Shown: in pieces, positions 7,521 through 14,623 of the stretch | Position numbering within the stretch: the first letter of the stretch is position 1 | Layout: every line of letters begins with the position of its first letter | NCBI GenBank assembly: GCA_023474015.1 | Contig: JAMCYN010000006.1 | Coordinates: 1 to 26,691, forward strand | Source: Armatimonadota bacterium | Lineage (GTDB): Bacteria > Armatimonadota > UBA5829 | Direction: 5' to 3' | DNA length: 26,691 bases | Notes under the pieces: generated by a model | The model's database searches: none | Told to the model about the DNA's origin: nothing | What the model saw: only the letters and a program-made list of their open reading frames with translations | Program-made: the position numbers and the translations under genes

Positions 7521-9367
7521 CGGTTGAGACTATTATACTTCATCGCCCGATAAACGCCCACCAGCACCAGCGATGAGATGCCGACAAGCATCAGAAAGAG
7601 GCCGAAGCGGAAGGAGAAGGGCTGGTACAGCTTACTCACCGGCGGCGTGTGAGAAGTGCCGCCAAGCTCATAGACGCGAACTCCATCCATGGCCTCAATT
7701 AGCCTAGCGTTCGGGCCGCCAATTGCTTCTCCCGCGACCACATAACGCGCAATCCGCCCTATAGTCGGGCTGTAGCCGCGCATCAGCACCATATTCCCAT
7801 TCTCAGGCGGGCTTGAGTCCTGGCCCTGAACCTGGCTCGACAGGTCCTTGTAGGTTTTCGTGTAAAGCGAGTCGTATCCCTGCACATCGTATAGCCCATA
7901 TACCATCGCGGAGTTCGTCGGCAAGATGGCATTTGGGGTCCTGAACAGGCTCCACTTCGGATTGATCGGGGCAATCCGACTGTTACCCGCCACCCGCTTG
8001 AGCGTGTCCGTGAGCTTATTTCTTGGATAGACCTTGGAGCGGGCGCAGGTGGGGTTGTAGTTGATGCCGAAGGCGAAGAGGTCGGTAATAATCACAGCCA
8101 CGATAAGCGGCATCAATACCTTGCGCCACCGTAACCCATCATTGGCAAAATCATTGAATCTGTCGATCCCAAACCCCGCCAGCGCCGCCATGCTGAATAA
8201 ATACAACAGCAAAATCCTGTTCGGCCCGCCGAGCGCGCTGAACCCCGGTATCAGATAGTAAAAGATGGCGTTGATCGGCGTGCCTGTCGCGGCGAGGATC
8301 GCGATGAGGCCCAGGACGGCAAAGAACCCCACGTGCTGCCGCTTGAATACCTGCCACAAGGCGACCACGGCAAGCAACAAAGGCAGGATGCCGATGTACA
8401 TTCCGTATTCCATGTAATCGGCGGCGCTGCCGATGTGGCCGTTGAGATTGCCCAAAAGGAAGTAATTGTTCTTGCTGGGGTTGCCGAAGAAATCGGGCGC
8501 GAATGCAGTGATGAGGCGATATGCAGGAACAGCGTTCGAGAGAAACCGCTCGTAGCCCTCCGGCGTGACATCCCGCACCCGGTGCGAGTTCATCGCGAGT
8601 TCCTGCGTCGAGATGATCTGAGGTGCTGCAATGAGACCAGCAAGCGTGAGGAAGACCAGGAGCGGAACCCCCACCCTCACGGCCGCGTAGAGCTGGCCAT
8701 CTTCCCGCCATACCCCTACCAGCTTCCATATCCACCACAGAATCGCCGCGAACATCAAGTAGAACGCAATCTGGAAGTGCCCGGCCAGGATCGCCATCGC
8801 CATCACCGCGCCTGCAAGCATCGCGTAGAACATCGACTTTCGCTCCACCGACCTGTGTATCAGCAGCAATATCAGCGGCAGCCAGGTCGCAACGGCGACA
8901 AACGTCGGCAGTTCGAGCCACAGGACCATAAATGCCGAGAACGCGAAGCATATCCCCCCGACAATCCCGCCGAGTTCCTTGCACCCAAGCTCCCGCAAGT
9001 ATATGTATGTAAAAGATGCGGCCAAAAACATATGCAGCGCCGCAAGGATGGTGAATGCCGTTATGGGGTCAAATATCAGAAAGACAAGGTTCGGAGGATA
9101 AAGCACCGCCGACTGGCCGTTCGCCAGAAAAGGCGTGCCGCAGAACTGATGAGGGTTCCACAGGGGGATGTGCCCGGCGCGCATCGAGCGAGCGTAGAAG
9201 ACGCGCCATGGGTAGAACTGCGCGATGGCGTCCCACTGCAATGGGTTCCACTGGGGTTCGGGCTTCGGCGACTTGATCACCGTGTTCCACGGCGACATCT
9301 TCGCTAGATAGTCGCCTGGAAGCAGCGCCTTGCCGGTGAAGATCGGCTTCCACAGGAACACCACCAC
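7517..9367 (-). CDS. YfhO-family polytopic membrane protein; start unresolved
   Basis: The 616-residue product has about twelve helices and the YfhO-type first loop: LLPGDYLAKMSPWN, then QFYPWRVFYARSMRAGHIPLWNP, then GTPFLANGQSAVLYPPNL. YfhO proteins are membrane glycosyltransferase-like proteins; in Firmicutes they act on teichoic or lipoteichoic acid glycosylation, and the role elsewhere is open. The listed start is a GTG at 9367 with no SD, and it cuts into the first helix. The frame stays open for 24 more codons, which complete that helix (LLPYALFLALVVVFLWKPIF), but contain no ATG, GTG or TTG. The native start has probably been lost or altered next to the repeat-rich stretch 9448-9610. 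The gene overlaps the GT-C-like gene by four bases at its 3' end. Confidence 0.85.
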   Translation of the reverse strand: MVVFLWKPIFTGKALLPGDYLAKMSPWNTVIKSPKPEPQWNPLQWDAIAQFYPWRVFYARSMRAGHIPLWNPHQFCGTPFLANGQSAVLYPPNLVFLIFDPITAFTILAALHMFLAASFTYIYLRELGCKELGGIVGGICFAFSAFMVLWLELPTFVAVATWLPLILLLIHRSVERKSMFYAMLAGAVMAMAILAGHFQIAFYLMFAAILWWIWKLVGVWREDGQLYAAVRVGVPLLVFLTLAGLIAAPQIISTQELAMNSHRVRDVTPEGYERFLSNAVPAYRLITAFAPDFFGNPSKNNYFLLGNLNGHIGSAADYMEYGMYIGILPLLLAVVALWQVFKRQHVGFFAVLGLIAILAATGTPINAIFYYLIPGFSALGGPNRILLLYLFSMAALAGFGIDRFNDFANDGLRWRKVLMPLIVAVIITDLFAFGINYNPTCARSKVYPRNKLTDTLKRVAGNSRIAPINPKWSLFRTPNAILPTNSAMVYGLYDVQGYDSLYTKTYKDLSSQVQGQDSSPPENGNMVLMRGYSPTIGRIARYVVAGEAIGGPNARLIEAMDGVRVYELGGTSHTPPVSKLYQPFSFRFGLFLMLVGISSLVLVGVYRAMKYNSLNR

Positions 9368-9413
9368 CAGCGCGAGGAAGAGAGCGTAGGGCAGCAGCCG
9401 TCGGAAAGTGGCG

Positions 9414-9995
9414 CTATGCGTCTCTACCCACCGCCCTTCTCAGCCACATGCTGCGGGAACTTAGCTCCGTGGTAATTGATAGCTTCGTGCGTACAGCCGT
9501 TCCCGCAGCATACCCGGTTTTTTTTCTAATCCCTATTTCGGGTTTTCGTCCTTTCGGGCTTTCGTGGTAAAATTCCCTTCTGTTCCCTATTCCCTGTTCC
9601 CTGTTCCCTGCCTTCGGGCTGCTGAGGCCGATGCAGGTGACGCCCACGCTGATCAGGATCAGGCCGATGATCGCAAACCGCCAGTCCACGCGTTCTTTCA
9701 AGACTGTCGCGGAGAGTATCACGACCAGGAAGTAGCTCATGCTAAACATCGGAAATGCTATGCTCAGAGGCACGCGGCTCAGGATCAACAGCCATATGAA
9801 CGTTCCGACAACGTAAAAGCCGAATCCGACCACGGCTTTTGGCCGGAGCATCGCTCCCATTATGTTCCCCAGCGTCTTGAAAATCGAGCCGCCCACGGGG
9901 ATTTTTTCGGTTCCGACGCCGAGCTTCAAGAGTATCTGCCCGGTGCTGACGCAGATCAAAGTGAGCCACAAGAGTCCAAACGATGAAAGCGTCAT
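9414..9995 (-). CDS. EmrE/ArnF-like half transporter with a repeat-derived C-terminal tail
   Basis: Residues 1-127 form a four-helix DMT half transporter (SFGLLWLTLICVSTGQILLK at 5-24, LSIAFPMFSMSYFLVV at 77-92, DWRFAIIGLILISVGV at 104-119), similar to ArnE/ArnF-type undecaprenyl-phosphate-sugar flippase subunits. Residues 128-193 are a polar tail with no membrane character. They are encoded by a TTCCCTG heptamer array (NREQGIGNR), a TTTCGGG-rich direct repeat and a 64-bp inverted-repeat element. The natural stop has evidently been displaced by repeat insertion. The ATG overlaps the stop of the upstream partner gene (9992-9995, ATGA), which argues for a heteromeric pair. It precedes YfhO- and GT-C-like genes, so a lipid-linked sugar cargo is plausible. 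Confidence 0.83.
   Translation of the reverse strand: MTLSSFGLLWLTLICVSTGQILLKLGVGTEKIPVGGSIFKTLGNIMGAMLRPKAVVGFGFYVVGTFIWLLILSRVPLSIAFPMFSMSYFLVVILSATVLKERVDWRFAIIGLILISVGVTCIGLSSPKAGNREQGIGNRREFYHESPKGRKPEIGIRKKTGYAAGTAVRTKLSITTELSSRSMWLRRAVGRDA
9448..9511. repeat. 64-bp element with perfect 13-bp inverted repeats
   Basis: ATGCTGCGGGAAC (9448-9460) and GTTCCCGCAGCAT (9499-9511) are exact inverted repeats separated by 38 bases. Eight T (9519-9526) follow on the plus strand, so a long hairpin with a T tract would form there, although no plus-strand gene is nearby. On the minus strand the element lies inside the C-terminal tail of the half transporter and just ahead of the YfhO gene. It looks like a small non-autonomous palindromic insertion. 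Confidence 0.65.
9583..9610. repeat. heptanucleotide tandem repeat (TTCCCTG type)
   Basis: Four heptamers, TTCCCTA, TTCCCTG, TTCCCTG and TTCCCTG, occupy 9583-9610, with a degenerate unit before them from 9573. A 16-base imperfect direct repeat beginning TTTCGGG lies at about 9536-9567 beside it. Read on the minus strand, this block encodes part of the odd tail of the transporter gene. Confidence 0.85.
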
Positions 9996-10408
9996 TTTCC
10001 CTCACGCTCCCTAGCCCTGCCAAGCCCAAGCCCGATGAATGACACCCCCCCGCTGATAAACGCAAGTCCCGCAATCGCATACAGCCAGTTCACGCGCTCA
10101 TGCAAAACCAGCGCGGAAAGGACTACCACGAGAAAGTAGCTCATGCTGATCAGCGGATATGCCACACTCAGGCGCACCCGGCTCAGGACCAGTATCCAGA
10201 AGAACGTGCTGATGACGTAGAGAGCAAGTCCGCCAAGGACGTAGGGGTTTGCCATCGCAGTGAGGATTCGCGTCAATGTGGCGACAATAGAGCCGCCTCC
10301 AAGGTCCTTGTGACCCAGCCCGAGCTTCAGAAGTATCTGCCCGAAGCTGCCGAGGCTGATGGCGATCCATATCAGGCCGAATGATTTAGGAGTCAGATTC
10401 CCTTGCAA
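9992..10408 (-). CDS. EmrE/ArnE-like half transporter, partner of the next gene
   Basis: This is a four-helix DMT half transporter (SFGLIWIAISLGSFGQILLK, then LSVAYPLISMSYFLVV, then LYAIAGLAFISGGVSF), closely parallel to the downstream gene. I start it at a TTG (complement of 10406-10408, protein MQGNLTPKSFG) because GGAGGG lies four bases upstream and its N-terminus then lines up with the partner. A longer reading from 10465 or 10471 would add about 20 residues encoded by a GC-rich hairpin and lacks an SD. The stop overlaps the partner's start. The pair heads a unit with YfhO- and GT-C-like genes. Confidence 0.82.
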   Translation of the reverse strand: MQGNLTPKSFGLIWIAISLGSFGQILLKLGLGHKDLGGGSIVATLTRILTAMANPYVLGGLALYVISTFFWILVLSRVRLSVAYPLISMSYFLVVVLSALVLHERVNWLYAIAGLAFISGGVSFIGLGLGRAREREGK

Positions 10409-10437
10409 AGAGCCCTCCGCAGCCACAGGTAAACGCA

Positions 10438-10456
10438 GGGCCGCATCATGCGGCCC
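10438..10456 (-). terminator. GC hairpin downstream of the corrinoid gene
   Basis: GGGCCGCA (10438-10445) and TGCGGCCC (10449-10456) form a perfect 8-bp stem with a three-base loop, 36 bases after the stop of the corrinoid protein gene. No good T tract follows on the minus strand, so termination would be weak or Rho-assisted. It separates the corrinoid gene from the transporter unit. Confidence 0.4.
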
Positions 10457-10491
10457 TTCATTCATTCGCAATCCATTATTCCATACTGGTC

Positions 10492-11124
10492 TTATACGCC
10501 CAGCAGTTCCTTGGCTTTGTCCACCGCGCTCGCGGCATCCGGGGAGTAGCCGTCGGCGCCGATCTCGTCGGAGTAGTTCTGAGTCACGGGAGCGCCGCCG
10601 ATCATAACCTTGACATTAGACCGCACACCCTCTGCCTTGAGGGCATCGATGGTGTCCTTCATGGCCGGCATCGTAGTGGTGAGAAGAGCAGAGAGGGCGA
10701 TGACGTTGATGCCCTTCTTCGCCGTGTCAACGAACACCTCGGGCTTCACATCCACGCCCAGGTCCACGATGTCAAAACCGGCGCCCTCGAGCATCATGGC
10801 CACGAGGTTCTTGCCGATATCGTGAAGGTCACCGCGAACCGTGCCGATAGCGATCTTGCCCTTGGATACCACGCCGCTTGAAGCCAGCTTGGGGCGAAGA
10901 ACTTCCATAGCCATCTTCATCGCGCGGGCCGCGATCAGGACTTCCGGCACGTAGAACTCGTTGTTCTTGAACTTCGCGCCGACCACGTTCATACCGGCAA
11001 CCAGGCCGTTGTTCAGAACATCACCTGGATTGACGCCCTCAGCCAGGGCCTGCTCCGTAAGCTGCTTTGCATCGGGCGCCTTGCCACCTATAATAGCCTG
11101 CGCCAACGCTTCCATATCCGCCAA
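10492..11124 (-). CDS. corrinoid protein of a methyltransferase system (MtbC/MttC-like)
   Basis: The 210-residue product has an N-terminal four-helix cap (about 1-85, with EFYVPEVLIAARAM) and a cobalamin-binding Rossmann domain. The lower-ligand motif D99-L-H101-D-I-G104 is intact; H101 replaces dimethylbenzimidazole. These proteins carry a methyl group between a substrate:corrinoid methyltransferase and a tetrahydrofolate or CoM acceptor enzyme. No methyltransferase gene is in the window, so the substrate (methylamine, methoxy compound or other) is unknown. The start is a TTG: AGGAGG sits seven bases before it, a better fit than the in-frame ATG three codons later. The gene has its own promoter and a structured leader. 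The likely reactivation protein is encoded upstream on the same strand. Confidence 0.93.
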   Translation of the reverse strand: MADMEALAQAIIGGKAPDAKQLTEQALAEGVNPGDVLNNGLVAGMNVVGAKFKNNEFYVPEVLIAARAMKMAMEVLRPKLASSGVVSKGKIAIGTVRGDLHDIGKNLVAMMLEGAGFDIVDLGVDVKPEVFVDTAKKGINVIALSALLTTTMPAMKDTIDALKAEGVRSNVKVMIGGAPVTQNYSDEIGADGYSPDAASAVDKAKELLGV

Positions 11125-11146
11125 TTTTGCTCCTCCTAATGTGTTC

Positions 11147-11187
11147 CGCCGCGCGCCATAAGCGTCGCCAACACCCTTTGCGCGGCG
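11147..11187 (-). promoter_or_regulatory. stable stem-loop in the 5' leader of the corrinoid gene
   Basis: CGCCGCGC (11147-11154) and GCGCGGCG (11180-11187) form a perfect 8-bp GC stem around a 25-base loop, ending about 10 bases before the AGGAGG of the corrinoid gene. It lies wholly inside the predicted leader of about 90 bases. It could affect translation or mRNA stability. It does not show cobalamin-riboswitch motifs. Confidence 0.5.
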
Positions 11188-11222
11188 AATGCTCAGCTTG
11201 ATTGTGAAACCAATTCGTTATT

Positions 11223-11251
11223 AGTATATACACTACTCATCAAGCATGCAA
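11223..11251 (-). promoter_or_regulatory. sigma-70-type promoter of the corrinoid gene
   Basis: On the minus strand TTGCAT (complement of 11246-11251) is exactly 17 bases from TATACT (complement of 11223-11228). The same GTATATACT core is found in the lexA promoter. Transcription would begin near 11216, giving a leader of about 90 bases. Confidence 0.65.
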
Positions 11252-11285
11252 GGCCGAAAGCCCCTCTTGAGCGCATTTTCCCGTT

Positions 11286-11317
11286 GTAACATCGTGCGCC
11301 CATGGTAACCTCGTGCG
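11286..11317. repeat. two 13-bp direct repeats upstream of the corrinoid promoter
   Basis: GTAACATCGTGCG (11286-11298) and GTAACCTCGTGCG (11305-11317) differ at one base and are spaced 19 bp start to start. They lie 35-66 bases upstream of the -35 element of the corrinoid gene, where an activator would bind. Repeat origin rather than regulation is also possible because a heptamer array follows immediately. Confidence 0.5.
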
Positions 11318-11320
11318 GTC

Positions 11321-11355
11321 AGTTTAGAAGTTAGAGGTTAGAGGTTGGAAGTTAG
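11321..11355. repeat. heptanucleotide tandem repeat (AGGTTAG type)
   Basis: Five contiguous heptamers, AGTTTAG, AAGTTAG, AGGTTAG, AGGTTGG and AAGTTAG, fill 11321-11355. On the minus strand they encode the last residues (LTSNL) and the TAA stop of the ferredoxin-ASKHA protein, so the array defines that gene's end. Confidence 0.88.
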
Positions 11356-13206
11356 ACCCCTGGCCGGAAACATCATCCGATCCATGAGTTCCATCTGGTA
11401 GGCGGGGGAGATCGCGAGTTCCAGGTGATCCGCCTCGCGCGCGAGCTTCCGCGCAAGCTCCAGTTCGTGCTCGCACAGGAGCGCAAGTCTTGCACCCGCC
11501 CCCGCCGCGTTGCCGATTGAGATGACCTTGTCCTTGTCGATCGGAGGGATCAGGCTGATGCGGATTGCGCTTTCGACGCGGATATAATTGCCGAACGCTC
11601 CCGCCAAAAGGATTTCATCAAGCTCATCGTCGGTGGTCCCGGCGCTGCGAATAAGGGTTTGGATAGCCGCATGTATGGAGCCCTTGGCGAGCTGCATGTG
11701 CCTGATGTCGGCGGCAGTGAGTGTGATCGGCTTGCCGCATCCGGACTCCTGCCGAGTCGCAAGGGCGAACTCCAGCCCCCGGTCAGTCTCGATGAGGCGC
11801 TTGCTCACATCCGGCGGCAGATGGCCGGTCTCGGACGGAGACAGCAGCCTGCCGGTCTCATCGATTATCCCGGCATCCAGCATCTGAGCGACCGCATCCA
11901 CCAGGCCGGAGCCACATATCCCGATCGGACGACGATTCTGAATCGTGCTGAAGCTGACGGTCTCGCCGATCTTCACACTGTCGATTGCGCCGGGCGCTCC
12001 CCGCATCCCGCAGCTAATCCCGGCGCCCTCGAACGCGGGGCCCGCCGCGGCGGAGCACACGTAGGTCTTACCCTTGTGCATCAGCGCCATCTCGCCGTTG
12101 GTGCCGATATCCACCGCAAGACGCGTTCGGCCGTCGGACTCCCACTTGGTCGAGACCATCACCCCAACGGTGTCGGAGCCGACGAAACCTGCTATGTTCG
12201 GCAGCACGATCACCCTGGCTTCGGGGGAAAATTCAAGTCCAAGTTCATGCGCGGAAACTATGACATCGCTGCACACGCTGGGCACATACGGCGATTGCCC
12301 CAGGCTTGCGACATCGATCCCCAGGAGCAAATGGGTCATGCACGTGTTGCCCACCACCGTCGCCTTGTAGATATTGGCAAGCGAAATACCGGCGGACTTA
12401 GCGAGGGAGTCGGCGATGCGGTTCAGCGCATCAACGGCCGCATTCTGAAGCACGGCCCTGCCGTTCTCCTCCGTCGTGGCAAAGAGAATTCGCGAAACCA
12501 GATCGTCACCGTGCACGACCTGCGGGTTCATGACAGCCGATACCGCCACCTCCCGGCCCGCGGTGAGGTCCATCAGGTAACCGACAACCGTGGTGCTTCC
12601 AAGATCATAGGCGATTCCGTAGCAGCGCTCGCTCGTATCGCCGCGCTCGACCGCGATCAGCTCATCGCCGTAGACAACCGCTGTGACCTTATAATCCGAA
12701 ACCCGCAAAGTCTGAGACAGACCACGGACCACGTTCAGGTTCGGTTTTAGCTTGATGTCTCGAGCCTTGAGGTATGTCGCGATGCGCTCGAACTCGGCTC
12801 GCTCGTCCTCGAGGTGCGGCGGGGCCAGCTCACAATAGACCTTGCTCACGCCCGAACGGACCTCGCACTCGCGCAGGACTCCCTTGCTGAGAATTTTCTG
12901 CACCAGCGAACGGCTCTCTTCTGGGACGGTGACGGTCATCTCGCCGGTGATCTTCGTCCGGCATGCAAGGCGCGTCCCCGAGGCAAGCTGCTCTTTGCTG
13001 AGTATCCGCCGCTCGGTGACATCCGGCTCGCCCACCACCCCGGAAACCACGACCCTGCACTTACCGCAGATGCCCATCCCGCCGCACGGCGTCTCCACCG
13101 CGCTGCCCGAAGCCGCCGCGGCCTTAGATAAGAATGTGCCCGCCGGTACGAACACCTCGGTTCCGTCGGGCTCGAATGTTACTTTTATGAGCTTGCCTTT
13201 TTTCAT
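11338..13206 (-). CDS. ferredoxin-ASKHA corrinoid activation protein (RACo/RamA-like)
   Basis: The 622-residue product has an N-terminal plant-type [2Fe-2S] ferredoxin domain with C41-x5-C47-x2-C50 and C82. A linker follows, then a large ASKHA ATPase region from about residue 190 (AYDLGSTTVVGYLMDL, VVGNTCMTHLLLGI, AVDIGTNGEMAL, AGAFGNYI). This is the architecture of ATP-dependent reductive activators of corrinoid proteins, which return oxidised Co(II) to Co(I). Its natural client is the corrinoid protein encoded just downstream on the same strand but transcribed from its own promoter. The start ATG has AGGGG close upstream. The final residues and stop codon come from a heptamer repeat, so the ancestral C-terminus may have differed slightly. 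Confidence 0.93.
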   Translation of the reverse strand: MKKGKLIKVTFEPDGTEVFVPAGTFLSKAAAASGSAVETPCGGMGICGKCRVVVSGVVGEPDVTERRILSKEQLASGTRLACRTKITGEMTVTVPEESRSLVQKILSKGVLRECEVRSGVSKVYCELAPPHLEDERAEFERIATYLKARDIKLKPNLNVVRGLSQTLRVSDYKVTAVVYGDELIAVERGDTSERCYGIAYDLGSTTVVGYLMDLTAGREVAVSAVMNPQVVHGDDLVSRILFATTEENGRAVLQNAAVDALNRIADSLAKSAGISLANIYKATVVGNTCMTHLLLGIDVASLGQSPYVPSVCSDVIVSAHELGLEFSPEARVIVLPNIAGFVGSDTVGVMVSTKWESDGRTRLAVDIGTNGEMALMHKGKTYVCSAAAGPAFEGAGISCGMRGAPGAIDSVKIGETVSFSTIQNRRPIGICGSGLVDAVAQMLDAGIIDETGRLLSPSETGHLPPDVSKRLIETDRGLEFALATRQESGCGKPITLTAADIRHMQLAKGSIHAAIQTLIRSAGTTDDELDEILLAGAFGNYIRVESAIRISLIPPIDKDKVISIGNAAGAGARLALLCEHELELARKLAREADHLELAISPAYQMELMDRMMFPARGLTSNL

Positions 13207-13263
13207 AGCCCCTCAATACACCGGAAGGGAATTCTCATCGCGAAAACCCGAAAGGGGACAGGG

Positions 13264-13388
13264 ATAATGAAGAATGATGAATGCAGAATACAGAATGAAG
13301 GTACCTATAAATCATAGTTCAGGTTCGTTTCGGGAATGAATTCCCGAAACACCGGGGCTGGGTCATTCTGCATTCTGCATTCTGCATT
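13264..13388. repeat. composite repeat: inverted heptamer arrays around a perfect 24-bp palindrome
   Basis: Five heptamers of AGAATGA/AGAATAC type (13264-13298) and three ATTCTGC heptamers (13365-13385) are in opposite orientation. Between them GTTTCGGGAAT (13327-13337) and ATTCCCGAAAC (13340-13350) form a perfect palindrome with a two-base centre. The block fills the gap between the TPR gene and the ferredoxin-ASKHA gene. The right array and its flanks match the repeat at 3686-3716. Confidence 0.8.
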
Positions 13389-13412
13389 TACCTTCTGTTC
13401 CCTCTATCTCAT

Positions 13413-13766
13413 TCATACAAAGTAAATGATATTCTTCCTGGCGACCTCGTTCTCGGGATCCGCCGTCAGCACCGCCTCGAACTCCGCCTTCGCTTCGTCG
13501 CACATTCCCAGCATGGAGTATGTAAGCGCGAGGTCGTTTCTGGCGTTGAGATTGCGTTCATCCAGCCGTACGGCGACGAGCAACTCCTCGATGGACTCGT
13601 CGAAAAGACCCTGGAAGCCGTAGATCAGACCCAACTGCCTGTGGGCTTCCACGTTCCCGCTGTCCGCCTCGAGGATCGCCTTGAACTCTTTTTCGGCCTC
13701 ATCATAAAGACCGTCATTCTTCAGCGCAATACCCTTTTCTAGGTGCTCGTCTACCAGCCCCATCAT
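13413..13766 (-). CDS. small TPR protein
   Basis: The 117-residue product consists of about three tetratricopeptide repeats with the usual A/G/Y/A/P spacing: EKGIALKNDGLYDEAEKEFKAI, then HRQLGLIYGFQGLFDESIEEL, then RNDLALTYSMLGMCDEAKAEF. TPRs mediate protein-protein contacts; no enzymatic domain or signal peptide is present, so it is a cytoplasmic adaptor of unknown partner. GGAG lies seven bases before the ATG at 13766, which I prefer to an adjacent upstream TTG and a downstream ATG. It is transcribed divergently from the DUF1361 gene. Confidence 0.88.
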   Translation of the reverse strand: MMGLVDEHLEKGIALKNDGLYDEAEKEFKAILEADSGNVEAHRQLGLIYGFQGLFDESIEELLVAVRLDERNLNARNDLALTYSMLGMCDEAKAEFEAVLTADPENEVARKNIIYFV

Positions 13767-13987
13767 CAACTTTCTCCGTGCCTGGATGACAAAAAGTATG
13801 AAATATGATTGAGTGCTTATTGGCTACCTGGCAGCGTGGGCTGAGGGGAGATCACTCAAGCAACTGCGCTCGGTTGCAGTATACCAACATCCAGGCAACA
13901 AATCAAGCCAAATTTGTGCCTGTCGAGCGTGAAGCGACGACGACTCGTCAAGGGAACCTTCTCGAAGACCACGGCGTATCCCAGAGT

Positions 13988-14623
13988 ATGAGTCTGAGTC
14001 TGCTTGCACTTTCCGTCATTTGGAACGCGTTTCTCGCGATCATACCTGTCGCCCTTGCCTACAGCATCGAACGCATCCTCGGCCGTCAACCCAGAAGCAC
14101 GCTCTCCGTCTCGGTTGCGGCGCTGCTGGGGCTGGTGTGGCTTGGGTTCCTGCCCAACACATGCTATCTGGTCACCGAGTGGAGGCACTTTCTGGAGTAT
14201 CTCGATCGCGGCGATCTATTCCTGCGGTCACAATACGATAACGTGCTTCTCGTAAAACTATGCGCCTTCTCGCTCTTCTACATGCTCTACAGCGGCTTCG
14301 GGTTGCTTGCATACGCGATGGCAATCCGACCGATCAGCCGCGCCATACAACGACTCAGCGGCGACCCTCGCACGTGGGCGATACCGCTCTTTCTGGCAAG
14401 CTCCCTGGGCGTCTACCTCGGGCTCGTGCTGAGGTTCAACTCATGGGACCTCGCCGCGAACCCCGCGAAGGTGTGGAACGAGATAGTCGAGGTCAGCCAT
14501 CGCCCCGCGCTTACGCTGTTCATCGCCGGATTCGGCGTATTTCTGTGGGTGTGCTACCGGGCCGTGGATATATGGATAGAAGGGTTCCATTTGACAACCA
14601 ACGGGAACTCCCGTAAATTATAA
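13988..14623 (+). CDS. DUF1361 polytopic membrane protein
   Basis: The 211-residue product has six to seven hydrophobic helices and the DUF1361 hallmarks LGFLPNTCYLVTEWRHF (52-68) and GLVLRFNSWDL (145-155). The function of the family is unknown. The frame is open from an ATG at 13805, which would add 61 polar residues unlike the family. I start at 13988 because the first helix begins there and the length then fits the family, although no SD is seen at either site. The 3' end carries the promoter of the following kinase gene, so the last residues (TTNGNSRKL) are encoded by promoter sequence. Confidence 0.83.
   Translation: MSLSLLALSVIWNAFLAIIPVALAYSIERILGRQPRSTLSVSVAALLGLVWLGFLPNTCYLVTEWRHFLEYLDRGDLFLRSQYDNVLLVKLCAFSLFYMLYSGFGLLAYAMAIRPISRAIQRLSGDPRTWAIPLFLASSLGVYLGLVLRFNSWDLAANPAKVWNEIVEVSHRPALTLFIAGFGVFLWVCYRAVDIWIEGFHLTTNGNSRKL
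14591..14619 (+). promoter_or_regulatory. sigma-70-type promoter with a palindromic spacer, for the PAS4 kinase
   Basis: TTGACA (14591-14596) is 17 bases from TAAATT (14614-14619), with TATAAT overlapping at 14619-14624. The spacer contains a near-complete palindrome, ACGGGA/TCCCGT (14601-14614, two-base centre), an ideal place for a repressor. It lies inside the 3' end of the DUF1361 gene, about 30 bases before the TTG of the kinase. Confidence 0.6.

Noticed and set aside
8333..9307. 324-codon plus-strand ORF opposite the YfhO gene
   Set aside because: Low-complexity Arg/Gln/His-rich product antisense to a clear membrane protein.
11125..11222. Cobalamin riboswitch before the corrinoid gene
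   Set aside because: The leader is too short and lacks a B12-box-like sequence; only a simple hairpin is visible.
11659..12750. 363-codon plus-strand ORF opposite the ferredoxin-ASKHA gene
   Set aside because: Long only because the true gene leaves the opposite frame open; no motifs.
13264..13388. CRISPR array
   Set aside because: Contiguous 7-base units without spacers; no cas genes in the window.
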